Assembly (NCBI GenBank): GCA_947479455.1
Contig: CANJZE010000007.1
Span: forward strand, 91,492 to 155,491
Reading direction: 5' to 3'
Source of the DNA: Bacteroidota bacterium
GTDB lineage: Bacteria > Bacteroidota > Bacteroidia > Chitinophagales > LD1
DNA length: 64,000 nucleotides
Of this stretch, positions 43,151 through 50,788 are shown in pieces. Both the position numbers and the translations under genes were made by a program. Every line of letters begins with the position of its first letter. Position 1 is the first letter of the stretch. The notes under the pieces are model-generated. The model saw only the letters and a list, made by a program, of their open reading frames with translations. It made no database searches and was not told where the DNA came from.

Positions 43151-43639
43151 CTATTCCGAAAGATTACGCAACTTTTCAATCATTGCTTTACTTGACCAAT
43201 CAGTTTCGCTGGTTTGCTTGTAAACAATTTCGTGTTTTTCATTTAGCAGATACGATACAGGAATGGTGACAATATTCAACTCACGAAATTTTTTTACGGA
43301 ATGAAAAACAGGCAAAGAACTTTGTTCTTGAACAACTTTTAGTTTTTCAACCGACTCATCGCTGATAAGAATGAATTGGAAGTTTTCGTTGGCAAGAATT
43401 TTTTGAGAAGAAACAAGTGAAGGAATTTCGCGCATGCAGGGGCCACACCAGGTAGCAAAAAAATTGACAAATAATTTCTTGTTGTGAAATGAATCGAGCG
43501 ATATTTTTTTTCCGTTCAGGTCGGTTAGTTCGAGCGTTTCGAATTTTACTTTTGGGGCTATACGATATTTGTTGTAGAAAAAACAGGCAAGCAGAACTGC
43601 GATGATAATTCCTGCAATAAAAAGGATTTTGCTTTTCAT
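43151..43639 (-). CDS. TlpA-like thiol-disulfide oxidoreductase
   Basis: A 162-residue thioredoxin-fold protein anchored by one N-terminal helix (ILFIAGIIIAVLLACFFY). The redox motif is WCGPC in FFATWCGPCMREIP, followed by cis-Pro in IVTIPVSY. TlpA/ResA proteins reduce disulfides in the periplasm, for example in apocytochrome c. It overlaps the ppa gene by 4 bp, so translation is coupled. The cytochrome genes at 34.5-38 kb are possible clients. Confidence 0.9.
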   Translation of the reverse strand: MKSKILFIAGIIIAVLLACFFYNKYRIAPKVKFETLELTDLNGKKISLDSFHNKKLFVNFFATWCGPCMREIPSLVSSQKILANENFQFILISDESVEKLKVVQEQSSLPVFHSVKKFRELNIVTIPVSYLLNEKHEIVYKQTSETDWSSKAMIEKLRNLSE

Positions 43640-44262
43640 GAAATGCCGAAACGGTTTTTATAGTCAACAGCGCTTTGGCGAATTACTTCTAGGGCTTCTT
43701 CTCTTCCATAAACCGCAGCTATTTCCACTTTTCTTTTTTCGCTAGACCCCGGCAAATCTTTGTAAGTGAGAAAATAATGTTTCAATCGGTTTACGATAGA
43801 TTCATTCAACTCGTTGATGTCTTTATATTTTCCGTAAACGGCATCATCCTTCATGACTGCAATAATTTTATCGTCTGCTTCGTTCTTATCAATCATTCTG
43901 AATCCGCCAATAGGAATTGCCTGCACGAGTATTCCACCGTTCTGAATACTTTTTTCTTCGAGTACAAGAATATCCATAGGGTCCTGGTCGCCATTGATAT
44001 TTTGCTTTCCGGTTTTTGTCGTACAAAATTTTCCAACTTCTACATCGCAAAGCGTTTTTGGAATAAAGCCGTAAAGCGCTGGAACAACATTGGAAAACAA
44101 TTGGGGTCTATCAACTTTTAACCAGCCACTTGCCTTGTCAATTTCGTATTTCACGGTATCGGCAGGAACAATTTCTATAAAGGCAGTAAGCACATCAGGA
44201 AAGTTTTCTCCCGGTGAAATGCCATGCCACGGATGAGATTTGTAGAGCGTTTGATTTTGCAT
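43636..44262 (-). CDS. ppa: Inorganic pyrophosphatase (family I)
   Basis: A 208-residue soluble pyrophosphatase that hydrolyses PPi to drive biosynthesis. The metal site is readable in NGDQDPMDILVLEE, and substrate residues in YEIDKASGWLKVDR and KHYFLTYKDLPG are in place. It is preceded by a REP-like palindrome at the end of the TPM gene, and followed by an overlapping TlpA-like gene. Family assignment is clear. Confidence 0.95.
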   Translation of the reverse strand: MQNQTLYKSHPWHGISPGENFPDVLTAFIEIVPADTVKYEIDKASGWLKVDRPQLFSNVVPALYGFIPKTLCDVEVGKFCTTKTGKQNINGDQDPMDILVLEEKSIQNGGILVQAIPIGGFRMIDKNEADDKIIAVMKDDAVYGKYKDINELNESIVNRLKHYFLTYKDLPGSSEKRKVEIAAVYGREEALEVIRQSAVDYKNRFGIS

Positions 44263-44277
44263 TTTGTATTTGTTTTA

Positions 44278-44307
44278 TCCCTCCCCTTCGGGGATGTTAG
44301 GAGGGGC
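44278..44307. repeat. REP-like palindrome after the TPM/glycine-rich gene stop
   Basis: An inner hairpin CCCC-TTC-GGGG (44283-44293) with outer arms CCCTCC and GGAGGGG sits immediately after the minus-strand stop codon at 44309-44311. Confidence 0.75.
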
Positions 44308-44308
44308 T

Positions 44309-45061
44309 TTACCAACTTCCGCTACTTCCGCCACCACTAAAACCACCACCACCAAAGCCACCGAAGCCGCCACCACCACCACTGCTACCGCCACCACCAA
44401 AGCCTCCAAAACCACCGCCCCAGGTATTAATTCCCCTTCTACCGCCATAAGTAGTACCGCCACCACCGCCTCTGAAAATCATCGGCAGAATAAAGAATAC
44501 AATAAGGATGAAGAGAATTATAACCCATCTTGGAATTGGCTTAGCATTATTATTGTCCTGCTCATCATTCACATACATTCCGCTGAGTCGCGCAATCATT
44601 TCATCGGTAGCTTCATGGAACCCTTGATAAAAATTTCCGGCTTTAAAATTTGGAACCAGTTTGTTTTGAATAATGCGATCGCAAATAATGGAGCCAAGTT
44701 TTTCTTCTACTCCGTAACCCGTGCGAATAGTCACCTTGTGTTCTTTCTTCGCCATTAAAATCATTACTCCATTATGATTTTTTTTTGAACCCACTCCCCA
44801 CTTTTCACCTAGCTCCGCGGCATAACTTCCTACTTCGGCACCTTCTAAACTTTCAATGATGACAATGGCAATTTGAGTAGAAGTAGAATCATTATAGGCT
44901 ACCAATTTTTGTTCGAGCTCTTCGTTTTCTTCGGCAGAGAGTACATTTGCAAAATCGCTTACTAGGCGTGCAGGGCTGGGTTGTGTAGGAAAATTTTGAG
45001 CGGAAAGCGAGACAATAGATGTTAGACAATAGACGATAGACAATGCGAAGACGCGAAGCAT
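44309..45061 (-). CDS. TPM domain protein with glycine-rich C-terminal tail (YgcG-like)
   Basis: A membrane-anchored protein of about 250 residues. The signal peptide (MLRVFALSIVYCLTSIVSLS) leads into a TPM domain (LVSDFANVLSAEENEELEQK, GVMILMAKKEHKVTIRTGYG), one membrane helix (WVIILFILIVFFILP) and a tail of some 55 residues composed mostly of Gly and Ser. TPM/YgcG proteins are linked to photosystem repair in plants and to envelope processes in bacteria. The frame is open up to 45106 (GTG), but those extra codons derive from a tandem repeat and would bury the signal peptide. It ends the lemA-TPM-TPM operon. Confidence 0.83.
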   Translation of the reverse strand: MLRVFALSIVYCLTSIVSLSAQNFPTQPSPARLVSDFANVLSAEENEELEQKLVAYNDSTSTQIAIVIIESLEGAEVGSYAAELGEKWGVGSKKNHNGVMILMAKKEHKVTIRTGYGVEEKLGSIICDRIIQNKLVPNFKAGNFYQGFHEATDEMIARLSGMYVNDEQDNNNAKPIPRWVIILFILIVFFILPMIFRGGGGGTTYGGRRGINTWGGGFGGFGGGGSSGGGGGFGGFGGGGFSGGGSSGSW

Positions 45062-45094
45062 TTCATATTTCGTATTTCGTGTTTCGTATTTCAT
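45009..45094 (-). repeat. Degenerate tandem repeats spanning the TPM gene start
   Basis: On the minus strand, words like aaatacgaa recur three times (45062-45094) and are followed by words like attgtcta recurring four times (45009-45048). The second set lies inside the signal peptide coding region. Confidence 0.75.
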
Positions 45095-45095
45095 T

Positions 45096-45536
45096 TTATC
45101 CTTCACTTATCTCGTTCGAGAGTTCGTTTTTATCATCTTTCTCCAATGGAAAATATTGTTTAAGGTGCGAACCTGTTTCCTGAATGGCAAAAACAAGTCC
45201 TTCAAAAAATTCTCCTTTGTGAAAATGCAGACTCATTACTTCTTTAGTTCCATCCCAAAAAGTTGCAGGCACTACGGCATCAATTCCTTTATCGCCTATA
45301 ATGGCAAACTTTTTATCCTCGTGTGCCAAATAGATTAAAACACCATTGGCATCTTTTGTTTCATTCATTTTCAACTGAAAAAAAACTTCGGCCGCGCGTG
45401 CCAACACATTTTCGTTTTTGCATTTGGCTTCAACGTGCAAACGGATTTCACCGCTTGTCAAAGCTTCTGCATCGGCAATTGCCGATATAATAGCCTTGCG
45501 TTGATGATCGTTGAAGAAATTTTTTTTGAAAAGCAT
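45096..45536 (-). CDS. TPM domain protein
   Basis: A 146-residue TPM-domain protein without signal peptide or membrane helix (MLFKKNFFNDHQRKAIISAI, SGEIRLHVEAKC, GVLIYLAHEDKKFAIIGDKG). The TPM fold is shared with the downstream glycine-rich paralogue, whose gene starts about 35 bp later. The order lemA-TPM-TPM is one I recognise as frequent in Bacteroidota. Biochemical role is unknown. Confidence 0.85.
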   Translation of the reverse strand: MLFKKNFFNDHQRKAIISAIADAEALTSGEIRLHVEAKCKNENVLARAAEVFFQLKMNETKDANGVLIYLAHEDKKFAIIGDKGIDAVVPATFWDGTKEVMSLHFHKGEFFEGLVFAIQETGSHLKQYFPLEKDDKNELSNEISEG

Positions 45537-45548
45537 GTATTGGTATTA

Positions 45549-45582
45549 AGCTCTCTCCTTCGGAGAGGGTTTGGGAGAGGCT
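45549..45582. repeat. REP-like palindrome after the lemA stop
   Basis: Hairpin CTCTCC-TTC-GGAGAG (45553-45567) followed by gggtttgggagagg. It starts 1-2 bases after the minus-strand stop codon of lemA (45584-45586). Confidence 0.72.
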
Positions 45583-45583
45583 T

Positions 45584-46162
45584 TTAGAATTTCACCTTCG
45601 GTGCATTCTCCGTTCCTGCATCGGCTTTGAAATATCCTTTAGGAGTAAAGCCAAACATTTTTGCAGTTATCACTGCTGGAAAAGTGGATGTGTTTGCATT
45701 GTAATCTTGCACGATGTCGTTGAATTTTTTTCTTTCAAAAGCAATTTTGTCTTCGGTGCTGGCGAGTTCAACGCGCAATTCAGAATAACCTTTCACTGCT
45801 TGTAATTCAGGATATGCTTCTACTGTAGCCAGTAAGCGTGATAAACTTCCGCTTAACTGCTGCTGCGCGGCTTGGTATTTTGCAATGTCTTCGTCTGTTA
45901 GTTTGCTAGGGTCTAATTTGATGCTGGTTGCAGAGGCGCGCGCCTGAATAACTTTTTCTAACGTTTCTGATTCATATTTTCCTCCGGCCTTTACGGTTTC
46001 AACCAAGTTTGGAATTAAATCTGATCTGCGTTGGTAAGCTGTTTCTACGTTTGCCCATTGGCCGCTTACGGCTTCGCGTTTTTCAACTAACGAATTGTAA
46101 CTACAACTGGAAAGAAAAGAGGCAAGCATAACTACAGTAAAAAGTCTGATAACGTTCTTCAT
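45584..46162 (-). CDS. lemA: LemA family lipoprotein
   Basis: A 192-residue LemA protein: lipobox (FLSSC), then a long helical domain with the family pattern WANVETAYQRRSDLIPNLVE, ETLEKVIQARA, LLATVEAYPELQA and FNDIVQDYNA. The function of LemA is not known; it forms a helical bundle with a periplasmic location predicted here by the lipobox. It starts an operon with two TPM genes; a TACTTTTG box lies 27 bp upstream. Confidence 0.93.
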   Translation of the reverse strand: MKNVIRLFTVVMLASFLSSCSYNSLVEKREAVSGQWANVETAYQRRSDLIPNLVETVKAGGKYESETLEKVIQARASATSIKLDPSKLTDEDIAKYQAAQQQLSGSLSRLLATVEAYPELQAVKGYSELRVELASTEDKIAFERKKFNDIVQDYNANTSTFPAVITAKMFGFTPKGYFKADAGTENAPKVKF

Positions 46163-46188
46163 ATGTTTTTTGTTTTTGTTTTCGGGTC

Positions 46189-46196
46189 AAAAGTAG
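46189..46196 (-). promoter_or_regulatory. Candidate -7 box of the lemA operon
   Basis: The minus strand reads TACTTTTG, an exact TAnnTTTG match, 26 bases before the ATG. A -33 TTG is not apparent. Confidence 0.45.
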
Positions 46197-46390
46197 AAAT
46201 ACTTTTGGTTGCCGGTTTTATTTTGACGAAGTGTGAAATCAAAAATTGTATAACCATTCGCAAATTTTTGCAATTGCCAACTAAAGTGAACATTCAACAG
46301 TGCATGGTACTTTATTGAGCCGCCTTTAGTACGTTGTTACAACAGGCATAGATTACTATTGAGGAACATTAAAACGAACAATTAGATTCT

Positions 46391-48442
46391 ATGAATAAAA
46401 ATTTCTCTAGAACAAATCTGTTATTACCTATTTCCATACTTGCCTTAGTTTTTATTGCGGGTGAGAAATTGAATGCACAAAACCTTAACCCTGCCTATAG
46501 GGTAGAGCCTATGAGCATTAATACTTCAAAGAGTGATTATGCTCCTGCGTTTTTTGGTGATGGAAAAATAATTTTCAGTTCGAACCGAAGCAAATCGGAT
46601 GCGGTTTACGACAAATGGAATCAGGGCAAGTACAGCAAATTGTATGTGGCTATACTCGACAGCACTATGCAAACTGATAAAGCGAAAGTGAAATTGAAAT
46701 GCAAGTCGTATTCATGTGGCGCTACCTACAACAAAACAAATAACGAATTACTTTTCAGCGCTGAAAGTTTTAAGAAGAAAAATTTAGTAGATCAAAACGG
46801 AACCAAACTTCCATATCAGCAGTTGTATTCTGCATCGTTTACAGAAAACAAAGCAGCCTCTATCACTCCGCTTACCATTAACAATGCGACATTCTCGAGT
46901 GCGCAACCTGCTCTTTCAAAAGATGGCAAGACTTTGTATTTCGCGAGCGACAAAACAGGTGGCATTGGCGGAACAGATTTATATGCAGCAACAAAAGACG
47001 CGAATGGCAATTGGGGTGATGTAAAAAATTTAGGCGCAGAAATAAATTCAGCCAATGATGAGAAGTTTCCTTTCATGGCGGATGATGGCACGTTGTATTT
47101 CTCATCCAATAAAGCCGGTGGTTTGGGTGGATTGGATGTTTACAAAACAAAATTCACAGGCGGCAAATGGACTAAGCCCGAAAATTTAATTGCACCCATT
47201 AACTCTGCTCAAGACGATTTTACTTTCATTATTGACGAAAAAAACAAAACCGGATTTTTCTCTTCGAATCGCGAAGGCGGAATGGGGGAAGACGATATTT
47301 ACAAATTCACTTACGATGAAACTAAGTTGGATTACAAAGTAACTGTGCGCGTAGTTGATGCAGGAACGCAAAAGCCTGTTGCTGAAGTTACGCTGGCACT
47401 TGATTGTAAAAACATGGACCCTATGAATTCGCTTACGAATGAAAAAGGCGAAAAAGATTTTATGATAAAAGGAGGCAAGACTTGCAACGTGGTGACTATG
47501 ATGCCAGGCTACAAAGATGGCAGTGCAGACATTACTCCTAAAAACAGAAATGGTGTGATACTCGTTTCGCTTACGCCCGATGTGTTGAAATTGAAAATTA
47601 CAGTGAAGGAAAAACTGACGGGGCTTGCAGTGCGCGATGCTTCAGTATCATTAACAGGTAGCGACAACGTTTCGCAAACATTGACAACCGATGAAAGGGG
47701 AATGATTGAAACCACGCTTCCTCCGGCTGCTTATAATATATCCTCCTCAAACTATCCTTCTATTGTGGCTTCGGTGAACGGAAACGATGTAGATGCAACA
47801 GGGGTTGCTTATCGCGAATTTCAAATTCCTCGCGAAGAACTGATGATAAACGTGCCTATAACTGCAGATTGTTTTACATCAACGGTAACAGTTACCGATT
47901 TAAAAACCGGAGCAAAAGCATTGGTTCGTCCGAATGCAAAAGGAGAAGTACATTTAGATTTACGATTGAATGGAATTTATTTGATTGAACACCACGGACG
48001 TGCCGATACAATTTCAACGGTGGGTCTCAGTCCCGATTCACAAATTGAAGGACCTTGTAAGTTTCATGTAGGGCAAACCTGGGTGATTAGAAACATTTAT
48101 TACGATTTTGGGAAGTGGACTATTCGCAAAGATGCCACAGCCGAGTTAGATAATTTGGTGCGCATAATGAAAGAAAACCCTACACTTCAAATTGAGTTGA
48201 GTTCACATACAGATTGCCGTGCAAGTGCGCGATTCAATATGATTCTTTCAGCACGCAGAGCGCGCGCAGCCGTTGAATACATTACCAAAAAGGGAATTAA
48301 ACAGCGCAGAATTTTAGCTGCAGGTTATGGAGAATCGAGACTTGTAAATGAATGCCACTGTGAGCCAAAGAACGATTCTAATTGTAATGACCCGCAACAT
48401 CAGAATAACAGAAGAACGGAGGTGAAGGTTCTCCATTACTGA
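46391..48442 (+). CDS. OmpA-family protein with PD40 repeats (PorE-like)
   Basis: A 683-residue envelope protein. Order: signal peptide; four PD40/WD40-like beta-propeller repeats (IIFSSNRSKSD, LYFASDKTGG, LYFSSNKAGG, GFFSSNREGG) over residues 50-310; a carboxypeptidase regulatory-like domain (VRVVDAGTQKPVAEVTLALD); a second similar domain; and a C-terminal OmpA peptidoglycan-binding domain (IYYDFGKWTIRKDATAELDN, SHTDCRASARFNMILSARRA, NNRRTEVKV). PorE of the T9SS has the same domains plus TPR repeats; TPRs are not visible here. It may tether outer-membrane machinery to peptidoglycan. It stands alone, ending in a terminator and repeat unit. Confidence 0.87.
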   Translation: MNKNFSRTNLLLPISILALVFIAGEKLNAQNLNPAYRVEPMSINTSKSDYAPAFFGDGKIIFSSNRSKSDAVYDKWNQGKYSKLYVAILDSTMQTDKAKVKLKCKSYSCGATYNKTNNELLFSAESFKKKNLVDQNGTKLPYQQLYSASFTENKAASITPLTINNATFSSAQPALSKDGKTLYFASDKTGGIGGTDLYAATKDANGNWGDVKNLGAEINSANDEKFPFMADDGTLYFSSNKAGGLGGLDVYKTKFTGGKWTKPENLIAPINSAQDDFTFIIDEKNKTGFFSSNREGGMGEDDIYKFTYDETKLDYKVTVRVVDAGTQKPVAEVTLALDCKNMDPMNSLTNEKGEKDFMIKGGKTCNVVTMMPGYKDGSADITPKNRNGVILVSLTPDVLKLKITVKEKLTGLAVRDASVSLTGSDNVSQTLTTDERGMIETTLPPAAYNISSSNYPSIVASVNGNDVDATGVAYREFQIPREELMINVPITADCFTSTVTVTDLKTGAKALVRPNAKGEVHLDLRLNGIYLIEHHGRADTISTVGLSPDSQIEGPCKFHVGQTWVIRNIYYDFGKWTIRKDATAELDNLVRIMKENPTLQIELSSHTDCRASARFNMILSARRARAAVEYITKKGIKQRRILAAGYGESRLVNECHCEPKNDSNCNDPQHQNNRRTEVKVLHY

Positions 48443-48443
48443 T

Positions 48444-48645
48444 ACCCCTAAATCCCCTAAAGGGGACTTTGAAATACAAAGTTTGGTTTTGTTTTAGAAG
48501 GCAAGGTTATATCTGGAGAGCGAAAACATATTTGTTCGGAACGTAAATGCGTAAGGTTGCAAAATCTTGCGCATTCGTTTTTTTATGGAACTCTACGCAC
48601 ATTTCAAGTTGAATTTTCAAAGTCCCCTTTAGGGGATTTAGGGGT
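48444..48645. mobile_element. 202-bp unit with 31-bp perfect terminal inverted repeats
   Basis: The left arm (48444-48474) and right arm (48615-48645) are exact reverse complements over 31 bp, and each arm also carries its own palindrome CCCCTAAAGGGG or its complement. The 140-bp core encodes no protein and contains a terminator. It looks like a MITE or a REP pair; no clear target duplication is visible. Confidence 0.75.
48546..48584 (+). terminator. Rho-independent terminator after the OmpA-family gene
   Basis: AATGCGTAAG (48546-48555) pairs with CTTGCGCATT (48566-48575), with one G-U pair, and seven T follow. It lies inside the 202-bp repeat unit. Confidence 0.8.
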
Positions 48646-48651
48646 TAAATG

Positions 48652-48659
48652 TATTTTCG
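48652..48659 (+). promoter_or_regulatory. Candidate -7 box of yicC
   Basis: TATTTTCG ends four bases before ATG 48664; the transcript would begin at or within a few bases of the start codon. It follows the 202-bp repeat directly. Confidence 0.5.
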
Positions 48660-48663
48660 CCCT

Positions 48664-49545
48664 ATGGTAAAATCAATGACCGGCTTTGGAAAAGCCAGTG
48701 GACAGGTGGACGACAAGACGGTGAACGTGGAAATCAAATCGCTCAACAGTCAGAAAGGGCTCGACCTCAATGTTAAGCTGCCATCTAAATTCCGTTCGTT
48801 TGAATATGAACTAAGAAACAAAGTGGGCACAGCGTTGCAGCGTGGCAAAATTGATGTGTTTATTACGCTGGAGCACAACACCGCAGCAAGCGAGATCTCG
48901 CTGAACAAGGAATTGATTATTTCTTATTTCAATGAGTTTAAAAGTATAGCCGATGAAATTGGGGCTTCGACCGATAATCTTTTGCCTACGGTTTTAAAAA
49001 TGCCTGATGTGATTGGAGAGTCGCACGAAGAGCCGAGTGAAAATGAATTGAAGAAAATTGAAGAAATGGTTTTGCAGGCCATTAAAGAAGTAGAGAGTTT
49101 CAGAATACTCGAAGGTAAAACCACCGAAGACGATTTGCAGTTTCGCATAAAAAATATTGAAACGCTTTTTGAAAAACTGAAACAGGAAGACAAACGCAGA
49201 GTAACGGAAATTCGTGAGCGGTTGAAGAACAATCTCGATATTTTTATTCCGAAAGATAAGATTGACAGCAACCGCTTTGAGCAGGAAGTGGTTTACTATA
49301 TTGAGAAGCTCGATATTAATGAAGAGCTTTCGCGCCTTAAAGCGCATTGTGATTATTTTAAAAATATAATGAACGATAAGAAAGAGGAGCAGAAGGGAAG
49401 AAAACTCAATTTTATTTCACAGGAAATAGGAAGAGAAATAAATACGATTGGCAGCAAAGCAAACGATGCGGTGATTCAGAACATGGTGATTAACATGAAA
49501 GATGAGTTAGAGAAAATTAAAGAGCAGACGAGCAACATCTTATAG
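48664..49545 (+). CDS. yicC: YicC family endoribonuclease
   Basis: A 293-residue protein of the YicC/YloC family (MVKSMTGFGKASGQ at the start, SLNSQKGLDLNVKLPS, the central coiled helical region and the C-terminal EIGREINTIGSKANDAVIQ). These proteins are endoribonucleases linked to sRNA turnover and stress survival. The gene is followed by gmk at 70 bp, an order conserved across bacteria. The in-frame ATG at 48649 lies upstream of the probable promoter and is not used. Confidence 0.93.
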   Translation: MVKSMTGFGKASGQVDDKTVNVEIKSLNSQKGLDLNVKLPSKFRSFEYELRNKVGTALQRGKIDVFITLEHNTAASEISLNKELIISYFNEFKSIADEIGASTDNLLPTVLKMPDVIGESHEEPSENELKKIEEMVLQAIKEVESFRILEGKTTEDDLQFRIKNIETLFEKLKQEDKRRVTEIRERLKNNLDIFIPKDKIDSNRFEQEVVYYIEKLDINEELSRLKAHCDYFKNIMNDKKEEQKGRKLNFISQEIGREINTIGSKANDAVIQNMVINMKDELEKIKEQTSNIL

Positions 49546-49602
49546 TTCACAGTTCACGGATGGCGGTTCATTGTATTACCGCGAGCCGCCATCTGCGAAC
49601 TA
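49543..49602. repeat. Interspersed repeat, copy B (yicC-gmk gap)
   Basis: It shares gttcacagttcacgg, attgtattac and gcgaact in order with the copy at 15325-15400, and forms a hairpin GATGGCGGTTC / GAGCCGCCATC. It starts at the yicC stop codon. Confidence 0.68.
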
Positions 49603-49615
49603 TTAAACAACAAAA

Positions 49616-50233
49616 ATGAGCGGACATTCATTTACACGCGTTCTTATTCCACCAAAAAAATTAGTGGCTATTGCTGCGCCATCGGGGGCAGGAAAATCTT
49701 CGATTGTAAAAAAACTTTTAGTGCAAAAACCCGAACTGGCTTTTTCGGTTTCGTGCACCACACGCAAAATGCGCGATGGAGAAACAGATGGCAAGCATTA
49801 CTACTTTATTTCGGTGGAAGAGTTCAAACGCAAAATAACGAACAATGAATTTGCTGAGTATGAGGAAGTTTATCCCAATCAATTTTATGGAACGTTGAAA
49901 GTGGAAATTGAACGTATTTGGAACGAGCACAAAGTAGTGTTGTTCGATATGGATGTGAAGGGCGCGCTGAATTTGAAAAAACAGTATGGTGATGATTGTC
50001 TTACTGTTTTTATTGCTCCGCCATCAAAGGAAAGTTTGGCTGAGCGTTTAAAAAACCGCCTGACCGAAGACAAGAACAGTTTGAAAGAAAGATTAAAACG
50101 CAGTGTAGAGGAATTAAGTATGCAGGACAAGTTTGACAAGATTGTAGTGAATGCAGATTTTGACACCGCATCGATGCGCGTAAAAAATCAGATTACTAAT
50201 TTTTTGAAAAAGGAGACTGTTCATGTGCATTGA
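49616..50233 (+). CDS. gmk: Guanylate kinase
   Basis: A 205-residue guanylate kinase that converts GMP to GDP with ATP. The P-loop is APSGAGKSSI, followed by the GMP-binding segments SCTTRKMRDGE, YYFISVEEF and YEEVYPNQFYGT, and a typical LID region (RLKNRLTEDKNSLKERLK). It follows yicC, as in many bacteria. Essential for nucleotide metabolism. Confidence 0.96.
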   Translation: MSGHSFTRVLIPPKKLVAIAAPSGAGKSSIVKKLLVQKPELAFSVSCTTRKMRDGETDGKHYYFISVEEFKRKITNNEFAEYEEVYPNQFYGTLKVEIERIWNEHKVVLFDMDVKGALNLKKQYGDDCLTVFIAPPSKESLAERLKNRLTEDKNSLKERLKRSVEELSMQDKFDKIVVNADFDTASMRVKNQITNFLKKETVHVH

Positions 50234-50275
50234 TTTTAATTTTAGAAAAGAGAAACTATTTTCATAGCAGTAAAA

Positions 50276-50662
50276 ATGGAAACGCTAATCACATCGGGAA
50301 TAGAAGTTCAGGTCGAAACTATGTTTCAGCCTAGGCATTCTAATTTTTTGACAAGCGATTTTTTGTTTTCGTATCGTGTTACCATTTTTAATCACAATAG
50401 TTTTACGGTTCAACTGATGAGCAGAAGATGGAAAATTTCTGACTCTAATTTTGATGTACGAATTGTAGAAGGCGATGGTGTAGTAGGTCGTCAACCGGTT
50501 TTGTATCCCGGTGATTCTTTTCAATATTCTTCGGCTTGCAACCTGGCAAGCACCATTGGTAAAATGGAAGGTATTTATGTGTTTGAAAACAAAGCCACTC
50601 GCAAAGATTTTGAAGTGCGTATTCCTGTTTTCAAATTAGTTGTGCCTGCTGTGCTCAATTAA
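50276..50662 (+). CDS. apaG: ApaG domain protein
   Basis: A 128-residue ApaG (DUF525) protein with an Fn3-like beta-sandwich. Conserved segments are YRVTIFNHNSFTVQLMSRRW, KISDSN, GVVGRQPVLYPGDSFQYSSA and GKMEGIYVF. ApaG is associated with diadenosine tetraphosphate and divalent metal effects in enterobacteria, and with pyrophosphate binding; its molecular role remains unclear. It begins 42 bp after gmk and probably shares its transcript. Confidence 0.93.
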   Translation: METLITSGIEVQVETMFQPRHSNFLTSDFLFSYRVTIFNHNSFTVQLMSRRWKISDSNFDVRIVEGDGVVGRQPVLYPGDSFQYSSACNLASTIGKMEGIYVFENKATRKDFEVRIPVFKLVVPAVLN

Positions 50663-50682
50663 AATTTCAATTGAAACAGTTC

Positions 50683-50773
50683 TGTCACCCTGAGCTTGTC
50701 GAAGGGTTCTATTGCGAAGAGATGCTTCCCTGCCCGACCTCGTCATTCAGGCGGGGACAAGCTCAGCATGACA
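50683..50773. repeat. Interspersed palindromic element (tgtcaccctgagcttgtc type)
   Basis: The left end TGTCACCCTGAGCTTGTC (50683-50700) and right end GACAAGCTCAGCATGACA (50756-50773) are inverted repeats matching at 16 of 18 positions. The 91-bp unit lies between the convergent apaG and gcvT genes. Confidence 0.8.
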
Positions 50774-50788
50774 TTTTGCTTTAGTGGT

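Noticed and set aside
44264..44758. Plus-strand open frame rich in Ala and Thr opposite the glycine-rich tail
   Set aside because: It is the complement of the GGT/GGC-rich tail of the TPM protein; composition alone keeps the frame open, and it has no promoter or homologous pattern.
45062..45106. N-terminal extension of the TPM protein from GTG 45106 or ATG 45094
   Set aside because: The extension is encoded by tandem repeat DNA and would place a charged stretch before the signal peptide; MLRVFAL at 45061 gives a normal signal peptide.
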